Shown piece by piece: positions 16,448 through 23,218 of a stretch of 57,531 nt of DNA; within the stretch, counting starts at the first letter, position 1, and each line of letters begins with the position of its first letter. Source of the stretch: Polyangiaceae bacterium (lineage in GTDB: Bacteria > Myxococcota_A > Polyangia > Polyangiales > Polyangiaceae). Where the stretch lies: contig JAFGBI010000183.1 in the NCBI GenBank assembly GCA_016933275.1, forward strand, positions 1 through 57,531. The letters run 5' to 3'. The translations under genes were made by a program, and so were the position numbers. The notes beneath the pieces were generated by a model. The model did not search any database. It saw only the letters and a list, made by a program, of their open reading frames with translations, and was not told the origin of the DNA.

Positions 16448-17605
16448 CTACTGCTTCTGCTGCGGCGGGCGAACAGCGTTGGCGAGCTGCGCTTGCTGCT
16501 TCTGGAGAAACTGCGCAACCATCCGGGATCGTTCGATTGCGAACTGCTTCACCTGGGCGTTCTGGGAGCCGGCCAGCGCGTTCAGCAGCTTGGTCACCCG
16601 CTCGATGTCTCGGAGCTGGAACAGTGCCTCGAAGTAGTTGTTGGCGAGCCTGACGTCCCGCGCCATCAGCGCCTCGGCGGGCCGCAGCACCTCCACCACC
16701 TGCTGCAGGTCCCCCTTCTGCCCGTAGAGCGCCGAGAGGCAGACCAGCGCGAGCGGGTCCCGCGGGCTCCGCTCCACGGCCTGTTTGGCGAACCCGAGCG
16801 CCTTGTCGCGAGTCTCCTCGGCGTTCGAGTAGAAGCCCTGGAGTGCGACAAAAGGCGCCGCGCTCTTCTTGTTGGGTTCGGCGGCGGCGAGCGTCTCCAC
16901 GCCGACGATCGCGGCCTCTTCGCCCTCGCGCTCGCGGACCTGGTTGTAAAGGTAGGCCCATGCGTCGACGCTGTTGGGATCGATCTGGATGGCTCGCTCG
17001 ACCATCGTACGCTCGGCGGCGAGGTCCTCTCTTGCCTTCATCACCTTGGCGAGGTGCAGGGACGGCAGGGGGTTCTCCGGGAGGAGGTTCTGTGCGCCGC
17101 GGAGGGTCCCTTCCGCGTCTTCCCACTTCTCTTGATTGAGCTGAGCAACGCCAAGTCCGAGCCAGTCGTCTCCGGTTCCCCCGTTGGCCACGACCTTCCC
17201 CATCACCTTCTCGGCCTTCTCATGCCGGCCGTACTTCATCAGCTCTTGGGCGAAGAGGCGACCACGGTTTAGGTCGTCCTTGTTCTCTTGCCAATGCTTC
17301 TCGAGCCCCGCGAGGAGATCCTCGAGGCCGATCGCCACGGGGCGCCCCTCCGCGTCCTGCACCTGCACGGCGGGTCCGTTGAAGCCAAGCAGCTTCCACA
17401 TCTGATCCAGATCGAGCGCGACCGGCCCCTGCTCGAGCTTGGTGAGAAGCTCGTCACTCGGCTTGGCCATCGGGACGACGATCAGCGCATTGCCGGGCAC
17501 GCCGCCGGGGAATGCACTGACGGGGGCCACGATGGCGGCACCTCCCTGAAGGTGAAGGTTCGTCCCCTGGGGTCCGGCGTTCGGCGAGGGCTTGGACTGG
17601 CTCAT
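16448..17605 (-). CDS. TPR-repeat protein, unknown
   Basis: 385 aa from ATG 17605. Residues about 120-370 form tetratricopeptide-like helices (RHEKAEKVMGKV, NPLPSLHLAKVM, DRDPLALVCLSALYG-type units). The N-terminal about 110 residues include a hydrophobic patch (AAIVAPVSAFPGGVPGNALIV) but no signal peptide. A helical C terminus ends in Gln-rich sequence. It likely serves as a cytoplasmic scaffold; its partner is not known. It precedes the Ser/Thr kinase and may share its transcript from the promoter at 17693-17721. Confidence 0.7.
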   Translation of the reverse strand: MSQSKPSPNAGPQGTNLHLQGGAAIVAPVSAFPGGVPGNALIVVPMAKPSDELLTKLEQGPVALDLDQMWKLLGFNGPAVQVQDAEGRPVAIGLEDLLAGLEKHWQENKDDLNRGRLFAQELMKYGRHEKAEKVMGKVVANGGTGDDWLGLGVAQLNQEKWEDAEGTLRGAQNLLPENPLPSLHLAKVMKAREDLAAERTMVERAIQIDPNSVDAWAYLYNQVREREGEEAAIVGVETLAAAEPNKKSAAPFVALQGFYSNAEETRDKALGFAKQAVERSPRDPLALVCLSALYGQKGDLQQVVEVLRPAEALMARDVRLANNYFEALFQLRDIERVTKLLNALAGSQNAQVKQFAIERSRMVAQFLQKQQAQLANAVRPPQQKQ

Positions 17606-17692
17606 GATGAATATCTCTCGTTGGCTCCGCTGGAGCGCGGCAAGTTCAGGGCAGCGACCCGGAACCCGCGCCGGCACGAACGGAAGGCCGGC

Positions 17693-17721
17693 AAACTAGC
17701 AGCGCAAAAAAGGCGCGGCAA
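17693..17721 (-). promoter_or_regulatory. Candidate promoter for the TPR gene
   Basis: On the minus strand TTGCCG (17721-17716), a 17-bp spacer, then TAGTTT (17698-17693). The leader to ATG 17605 would be about 80 nt. Supported by pattern only. Confidence 0.35.
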
Positions 17722-17738
17722 CACCGGCGATAACACCA

Positions 17739-17776
17739 CACCCTCGAGGTCACCAGCAGGCGCATTCTCGAGGGTG
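17739..17776. promoter_or_regulatory. 10-bp dyad between divergent genes
   Basis: CACCCTCGAG at 17739-17748 and its exact complement CTCGAGGGTG at 17767-17776, 18 bp apart. It lies between the TPR gene (minus) and rseP (plus), just upstream of the TPR promoter candidate. The spacing fits a dimeric regulator binding two half-sites; a terminator is unlikely because no gene ends here. Confidence 0.4.
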
Positions 17777-17864
17777 CCGGGGGTCCCGGGGGCCTCCCCG
17801 GCGCCATCGGCGACCGAACCCAGCCACGGGGCCGATGGCGGTGGAGGGTCGAGCGGGCTATAGG

Positions 17865-19019
17865 ATGAAACGGCGTCGCAGCATGACCGCGATCTACGTC
17901 CTCCTCGGCATCCTCGGGCTCGCGCTCCTCATCATCGTACACGAGTCGGGACATCTCGTTATCGCGCGCGCGTTCGGGATGCGCGTGGTGCGCTTCAGCA
18001 TCGGGATCGGCCCCGTGCTCTGGCGACACCAGCCCCGCGGCAGCGAGACCGTGTACCAGATCGCGCTCGTTCCGTTCCTCGCCTACGTGCAGATCTCGGG
18101 CCTGAATCCCTACGAGGAAATCGATCCCGAGGACCGCTCGAGCTACGCCAATGCGTCGGTGGTCGCCCGTATCTCCACCATCTTCGCCGGGCCGCTCGCC
18201 AATTACCTCTTCGCCTCCGTGCTGTTCTTCGCCGCTGTGATGGTGGCGGGCGGCGTGCTCGAGCCCTCGCTCGAAGTCAAGGTGGTGCCCGACCGGGCCG
18301 CAGCAGCCGGCGGGATGCGGGACGGTGATCGCATCGTCGCCATCGACGGGGAGACGTTGCGCGATTGGGACCACATGCGCGACATCGTGCGTGATCGCCC
18401 GAACGCGCCCATCGACCTCACCGTGCAACGCGGCGAGGAGATCCTGCACCTTGCCATCACTCCCCGGTACGACGCCGAGCAGGGCGGTGGGTTGATCGGG
18501 GTGTACTCCGCTCGTGAGGAGCGGATCCCGATGTCGCTCTCCGAGGCGACCATCTACGCCGTCGTCAAGCCCCCCGTGGTGGTGAAGGCGACGGTGGTTT
18601 CGCTGGTCGAGCTGATCACCGGCCGACAGAAACCGGAATTCATGGGGCCGGTGGGGATCGCGCAAACCACGGGTCGCGCCGCGCAATCGGGCTGGGACAC
18701 GTTCTTCCTCTGGCTCGGGATCCTCAGCGCCTACTTCGGAGCGTTCAATCTGTTCCCCTTCCCCGGGCTCGACGGCGGGCGGCTGGTCTTCCTGATCTAC
18801 GAAGCGGTGACGCGCCGTCGTCCGGACGCCCGCATCGAGGCGCACGTCCACGCGGTGGGACTCATCGTCTTGCTCGCCCTCATCGCTGTGGTCACGGTGT
18901 CAGATTTCCGTCGCATCGTGACCGGAAGTCCCGAACCGGACGCGCCAGCCTCTTCCGCCAGCGCCAGACCGCCCGCCTCTGGTGCCACTGCCCCGCCGTC
19001 GGCCACCGCGAGACCTTGA
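17865..19019 (+). CDS. rseP: Site-2 intramembrane zinc protease RseP
   Basis: 384 aa from ATG 17865 (ATG 17883 is an alternative). Zinc motif HESGH at 26-30 lies inside the first membrane segment. A single PDZ domain follows (RAAAAGGMRDGDRIVAIDG), and the second zinc-ligand motif NLFPFPGLDGGRLV lies in a C-terminal membrane segment. E. coli RseP has two PDZ domains; one is common elsewhere. Family role: second-step cleavage of membrane anti-sigma factors and of signal peptides left in the membrane. The last about 30 residues are Pro/Ser/Ala-rich. The stop overlaps the LpxC-like gene. Confidence 0.93.
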   Translation: MKRRRSMTAIYVLLGILGLALLIIVHESGHLVIARAFGMRVVRFSIGIGPVLWRHQPRGSETVYQIALVPFLAYVQISGLNPYEEIDPEDRSSYANASVVARISTIFAGPLANYLFASVLFFAAVMVAGGVLEPSLEVKVVPDRAAAAGGMRDGDRIVAIDGETLRDWDHMRDIVRDRPNAPIDLTVQRGEEILHLAITPRYDAEQGGGLIGVYSAREERIPMSLSEATIYAVVKPPVVVKATVVSLVELITGRQKPEFMGPVGIAQTTGRAAQSGWDTFFLWLGILSAYFGAFNLFPFPGLDGGRLVFLIYEAVTRRRPDARIEAHVHAVGLIVLLALIAVVTVSDFRRIVTGSPEPDAPASSASARPPASGATAPPSATARP

Positions 19020-19852
19020 CGGGGTGGCCGGGGACGGCCCACTGTCGGCGGCAACTGCAGGGCCCCTTGAGCGTCGAACGAGTCATCTACCAGTCGCGCG
19101 GGCTTCGAACCGGGGAGCTTGGCACGATTCGCCTCGTCCGGAATCGCGGCCCGGTCGTATTCCGGTTCGGTGACAAGGAGTTCGCGCGCGACGCGATCGA
19201 GTTCACGGGCGGGCCGCACAGCTCGGTCGCCAGCCTCGGTGGACGCTTGATTGCAGGCCTGGAGCCGGTCCTCGCGGCCCTTGCCGGGATGTCGGTGCAC
19301 AGCAGCGTCGAGGTCCACCTCGACGGACGGGAGCTTCCGGTGCTCGACGCGAGCGGACTCGAGATCGCGCTCGCCCTCCGGGCGCTCGCGGCGCCGCGCG
19401 ATCGCCCTCGCCTGCGCGTCGTCCAGTCGGGAGAGGTGCTGGCGGGACGTGCACGCTACTCGTTCGAGCCGCGTCCCACCGTCGAAGTGGTCGCCGAGGT
19501 CGATGGTCCCGCCGGCACCAAGCAACGCGCCCAATGGGACGGGACGCCCGCCGCGTTCCTCGCTCGGGTGTCCGCCCGACCACTCCAGATCGGTGGCGTC
19601 GAGAGTGTCCGGATCCTGACTGGCGAATCCGTTCCGCCATCGTCAAATGACCCGCCGTCATCAGCCGCCGGGCGCCAGTTCGATCACGACGAAGCACGCG
19701 GAGCACTGCTCCGGTTGCTCGCGGATCTGTACCGCTTCGGCGGACCGCCGCTCGGACGAGTATTCGCCCGACGCCCAGACCACACCGCGAGCCAGCGTGC
19801 CCTGGGGCAGGGGCTCAAGTTCGGTCTCCTGGAGCGCCTGCCACCAGCTTGA
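19016..19852 (+). CDS. LpxC-like protein lacking all zinc ligands (pseudoenzyme)
   Basis: 278 aa from TTG 19016, which overlaps the rseP stop as TTGA; TTG 19067 would fit the family start better. The fold of UDP-3-O-acyl-GlcNAc deacetylase is recognisable: SRGLRTG (LpxC GVGLHTG), LEPVLAALAGM (VEHLNAALAGL), LPVLDAS (IPIMDGS), and DEARGALLRLLADLYRFG (DEFVRHKMLDAIGDLYMCG). Against E. coli numbering, zinc ligand H79 is P84, H238 is G229 and D242 is R233; K239 is A230. E78 and H265 remain (E83, H256), and the spacing 229-233-256 equals 238-242-265. It should not deacetylate. It may bind lipid A precursor or a partner protein instead. A true lpxC is expected elsewhere. Confidence 0.75.
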   Translation: MTGWPGTAHCRRQLQGPLSVERVIYQSRGLRTGELGTIRLVRNRGPVVFRFGDKEFARDAIEFTGGPHSSVASLGGRLIAGLEPVLAALAGMSVHSSVEVHLDGRELPVLDASGLEIALALRALAAPRDRPRLRVVQSGEVLAGRARYSFEPRPTVEVVAEVDGPAGTKQRAQWDGTPAAFLARVSARPLQIGGVESVRILTGESVPPSSNDPPSSAAGRQFDHDEARGALLRLLADLYRFGGPPLGRVFARRPDHTASQRALGQGLKFGLLERLPPA

Positions 19853-19985
19853 CCCGCACCCCGGCCCATCGCGACCGGGCAGGTGGGCATCAGCTCCAAG
19901 AGAACCCTCGCTCGTCGCCTTCTCCCCTTTGGCCTGGCAGGCGGCAAGGGGGGCGATTCCTCAGAACTCTGGTACGATCCTGCCG

Positions 19986-20630
19986 GTGATCCTCCGTCGG
20001 TTCGGTCCCCTCCTGGTCCTCCTCTGCGCGATCGTCGACGCCGGCTGCATGGCACCAACCGTGAGTCTCCGCGAGGGCTTGCGGGAGTATGTCGCCGACG
20101 ACTACGAGTCGGTCCTCAAGACGTGGACCCGGGAGAAGCGCCTGGTGAGCGTCCGCGAGTTCGACAACGTGCTCACCGCAACGGCCACCTACGAGTCGTG
20201 GGACTTCCGTTGGGCGTACGTCATCAGATACGCAGAAGACTATCGCCTCACCGTCGACCAGCGGCGGGAGCTCCTCGAGGCGAGCCTGGCGGAGACCAGA
20301 GAGTTTCACCAGTTCTATGTCGCCCTCTACGCCAAGCGACCGCGCTGGGCGGATCTGAACGCCGACGATCCAGCGTGGATCGTGCGGCTCATTGATGACC
20401 TGGGCAACGAAACCGCGCCCAGCCTCATCGAGGCGGTGGCGAAGCCGGGAGCCCCCGAGCTCACCTACTTCCCCTACACGACCCCGTGGCGGAAGGCGTT
20501 TCGAATCCGCTTTCGAAACATGCGTCCCGACGGACGGCCCACCATCTCTCCGCTCGCTCGTTGGTTCGGTCTGAGGTTCGCTGGGGCCCAGGGCCATGAC
20601 GAGCTGTCCTGGGTGGTCACCGAGCAGTAG
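19986..20630 (+). CDS. Lipoprotein of unknown function
   Basis: 214 aa from GTG 19986. A lipoprotein signal runs to Cys21 (LLVLLCAIVDAGC). The mature protein is mostly helical with conserved-looking aromatic and acidic patches (DFRWAYVIRYAEDYRLT, FHQFYVALYAKRPRW) and a beta-rich C-terminal part (WRKAFRIRF, SPLARWFGLRF). I do not recognise the family. It follows the LpxC-like gene by 133 bp and may be co-transcribed. It converges with the cNMP-domain gene with a 15-bp gap. Confidence 0.65.
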   Translation: MILRRFGPLLVLLCAIVDAGCMAPTVSLREGLREYVADDYESVLKTWTREKRLVSVREFDNVLTATATYESWDFRWAYVIRYAEDYRLTVDQRRELLEASLAETREFHQFYVALYAKRPRWADLNADDPAWIVRLIDDLGNETAPSLIEAVAKPGAPELTYFPYTTPWRKAFRIRFRNMRPDGRPTISPLARWFGLRFAGAQGHDELSWVVTEQ

Positions 20631-20645
20631 GGGATCGGTCAGCCC

Positions 20646-22910
20646 CTACCCGGTCGCCAGCACCTCGAGGAGCGGCGGAACGCTCACGAGAAGCTCGTGC
20701 GTTTCGTGACGCGGGACGTGAAGCAGGAGAGCACCGTCGACGCCCGCCCGCGCCGTGGACGGCGCGGGGCTGGACGCTGGAGTTTCGGCTGGAAACACCA
20801 GGTCCCCAGGCATAAGCTCCTGGATCGTGCCGTCCGCGCTCACGATCTCGACCCGGCCCGCGCCGACCACCGACATCCCCTGCACCGGACGCCCTACCTC
20901 GACGAATACGTCCCGTGGGAGTAGTACGCGGACCTCCGCCTTGGCGAACACGCTCGCAATCAGGGACTCGTCGAGCCGCAGGCCGAGCGGGCCCGACGCC
21001 GCCCCAGCCATGGCGTGGAACCGATCCGCGACCTCCGTGAGCTCGTCGCCAACCCATGGAGAATCCCCCAGCGCCACGTCGAGCGCCGCCTGGTCCCAGG
21101 TCGCCACGGCCGCGCCATCTGGTCCCGCCACCACGCTGAGCGCGATGCCCGAAAGGGTCCCGCGGGTGAACACGACCTCGCCCTTCTGCGCATAACCACA
21201 GGGAGCGTCGGAGACCGCGGGCATCACGCGGACGTCTCCCTTCACCACCAACGCTACCGCGAACGCGCCCACCACCTCCTCCGGCTGCAACACCTGAAGC
21301 TTGGCGCGCCGAGCCAAGATCTGCTGCGAGTCGACCGAGAGATCCTGGAGGGCACGCACGGTGGAGAGGCGCACCCCGAGCACAGCCGGCTCGGATTCGG
21401 CGAAGGATGGCCGATCCTCATCGGCAACCGGGGGTGAACGGTCTTCGTCCGCGACGAAACCGCCAGGTTCAGGCCCCAGCAATCCGTGCTCGGTAGCCGT
21501 ACCATCGCCGCCGAGGACCAGATCCGCATCGTCCGCTCCCTCGAAGGTCGGCGCCTCCGGCAGGAGGGAGTCCGTGCTCCCTGCCGGATTCGCGGCGTCG
21601 AGGTCCGGCAGGTCCGGCACGCTCGGTTCGCGCGGGCGCGCTTCCTCCATCGGCTCGGAATCCAGCGCCGGGAAGGACCCACGAGCAGCCGATTCGGGCA
21701 GAGACACCTCGGGCTCGAGCATCTCGTCCTCGTCGGTGGGGGTCCCCCGGAAGGGCCGTGGCTCGTCGTGGACGAGCGGCAGGCTGACCTCCGCATCAAC
21801 GTGCGGCATCGGGTGCTGCTCTGACTCGGGGTGGCTGAGAGGGAGCTCGGGCAAGACGCCTTCGACCTTGGCAGGCTGAGGTCGCGGGTGCTCTCTCTCG
21901 GGCGCGACCGATTCCCTCGGGGAGTCCCCCGTGACGCGACGGAAAGGACGCGGAGTGCCGGGCGTTGGTCGTTGCGACGAGTAGCGCCGCGTCGGTGCTG
22001 TTCCGGAATGAGAATCCGACACCGGCGTCGGGGTCATCGCAGCCGGCCGCCGGGACCCCGCCGAGCGAACGGGGGGTGTCACTGGTGTCTCAGCCAGTGG
22101 CCGTTCGGGGCGGGCGGGACGAAAACCCGCAGGCTCCGGCGGGGAAGACGTCACGTTGGGTGGCCTGGATGGCGCACGGCTCGGCCCCCGGAAGAAGGAG
22201 CCGGCGCGGCTCGAAGGCGGCATGGAGCGGGTGGAATCGGCGCTCCGGAAGGGCGGGCTCTCCTCGCTCGGCCGATCGCCATGGTCGTCCTGGGGGTGGG
22301 CGATCGCGTTGAGGGCAGTCCGCCGGCCCGGCGCTGCCGAGCTCGGACGGGCTGGTTGAGGAGGAGGGGTGTGCCCACCCTTCAGAGGTGGCGGCGGAGG
22401 TCCGGGGGGTGGCGGCCGACCCGATAGCCCCGGAGGTCGGGGCGGTGGCGCGGGAAGGGGTGGTAGCCGCGGGGGTCTCGGAGGTGGCGGAGGCTCGCTC
22501 GAGACCGTGATGTCGATGCCCTCGATCGTTTCGAGACCGTCGTCGTCCTCGTCGTCGGGAGAGAGGGAAGCCAACGCACCATAGGCGGGTCCCAACGGCG
22601 ACCCTGGATGCTGGGGCGCGCGGGGATCCCTGGTGCCGACCCCCTCGGGCCCGGGCGAGACGGATCCTCCCCCACCTCGACGCGATATCCGCTGAGCAAG
22701 CCGAGTCGCCGCGCCTTCGAGGAAGTACGATCGGGGCGTGTGCCCGGCCTCCGCTGCGGCGACCACCGCGCGCCTCAACCAGGTAATGGCGTCTTCGTAG
22801 GCGCTCCGCCGCCATTCGACGGCGGCGGTCTGGAGCGCCCAAGCAACGTCATCATCGTCCCCGTCGAGCGGCTGGGGAATGCCTTCCACCTGGCTGGGGT
22901 CGACTGTCAT
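20646..22910 (-). CDS. Proline-rich protein with two degenerate cNMP-type domains
   Basis: 754 aa. ATG 22910 has AGGAAC upstream. Residues about 20-75 look like TPR-type helices (AVEWRRSAYEDAITWLRRAV). Residues about 80-490 are a Pro/Ser/Glu-rich disordered linker. The C-terminal about 240 residues hold two beta-roll units like cyclic-nucleotide-binding domains: one around LSVDSQQILARRAKLQVL, and one around RVLLPRDVFVEVGRPVQGM. The second continues to VGAGRVEIVSADGTIQELMPGDLV. The phosphate-binding RxA(S/T) signature was not seen, so nucleotide binding is doubtful. It may be a scaffold or localisation factor. It lies downstream of ftsK with its own candidate promoter. Confidence 0.6.
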   Translation of the reverse strand: MTVDPSQVEGIPQPLDGDDDDVAWALQTAAVEWRRSAYEDAITWLRRAVVAAAEAGHTPRSYFLEGAATRLAQRISRRGGGGSVSPGPEGVGTRDPRAPQHPGSPLGPAYGALASLSPDDEDDDGLETIEGIDITVSSEPPPPPRPPRLPPLPAPPPRPPGLSGRPPPPGPPPPPLKGGHTPPPQPARPSSAAPGRRTALNAIAHPQDDHGDRPSEESPPFRSADSTRSMPPSSRAGSFFRGPSRAPSRPPNVTSSPPEPAGFRPARPERPLAETPVTPPVRSAGSRRPAAMTPTPVSDSHSGTAPTRRYSSQRPTPGTPRPFRRVTGDSPRESVAPEREHPRPQPAKVEGVLPELPLSHPESEQHPMPHVDAEVSLPLVHDEPRPFRGTPTDEDEMLEPEVSLPESAARGSFPALDSEPMEEARPREPSVPDLPDLDAANPAGSTDSLLPEAPTFEGADDADLVLGGDGTATEHGLLGPEPGGFVADEDRSPPVADEDRPSFAESEPAVLGVRLSTVRALQDLSVDSQQILARRAKLQVLQPEEVVGAFAVALVVKGDVRVMPAVSDAPCGYAQKGEVVFTRGTLSGIALSVVAGPDGAAVATWDQAALDVALGDSPWVGDELTEVADRFHAMAGAASGPLGLRLDESLIASVFAKAEVRVLLPRDVFVEVGRPVQGMSVVGAGRVEIVSADGTIQELMPGDLVFPAETPASSPAPSTARAGVDGALLLHVPRHETHELLVSVPPLLEVLATG

Positions 22911-23048
22911 CGGGTTCCTGCAGAGTGGCGGTCAGGCTGGGGCAGGATGCGAGGGGGACCGAACACGCGGTGTCCTCGATGCGAGCCACCCTCCAACGTC
23001 GCGGGTGGCTGGGTGAGCGGTCTACGCCAGCTCCCTAGTCGTTCCAGT

Positions 23049-23076
23049 ACCATAGGTGGGCGCAAGCGCCCCACAA
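23049..23076 (-). promoter_or_regulatory. Candidate promoter with palindromic spacer
   Basis: On the minus strand TTGTGG (23076-23071), a 16-bp spacer, then TATGGT (23054-23049). A perfect 14-bp inverted repeat GGGCGCAAGCGCCC (23058-23071) fills the spacer and would be a natural operator. The 308-bp gap 22911-23218, between the ftsK stop and the next start, contains nothing else I can support; the leader would be about 130 nt. Confidence 0.4.
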
Positions 23077-23218
23077 AGATCAGCCGACGCGGCCGGGCGA
23101 GGGGGGCAGCGGTGGAGGGGACCCCCGAAGGCCCCCGTCAGCGCCCGACCGACCCCCTACGGCTCGTCCCGGCGAGTGCCGCTCCTCGTCGGACGCGAAC
23201 GGCGAGGAAGCGCTCGCC

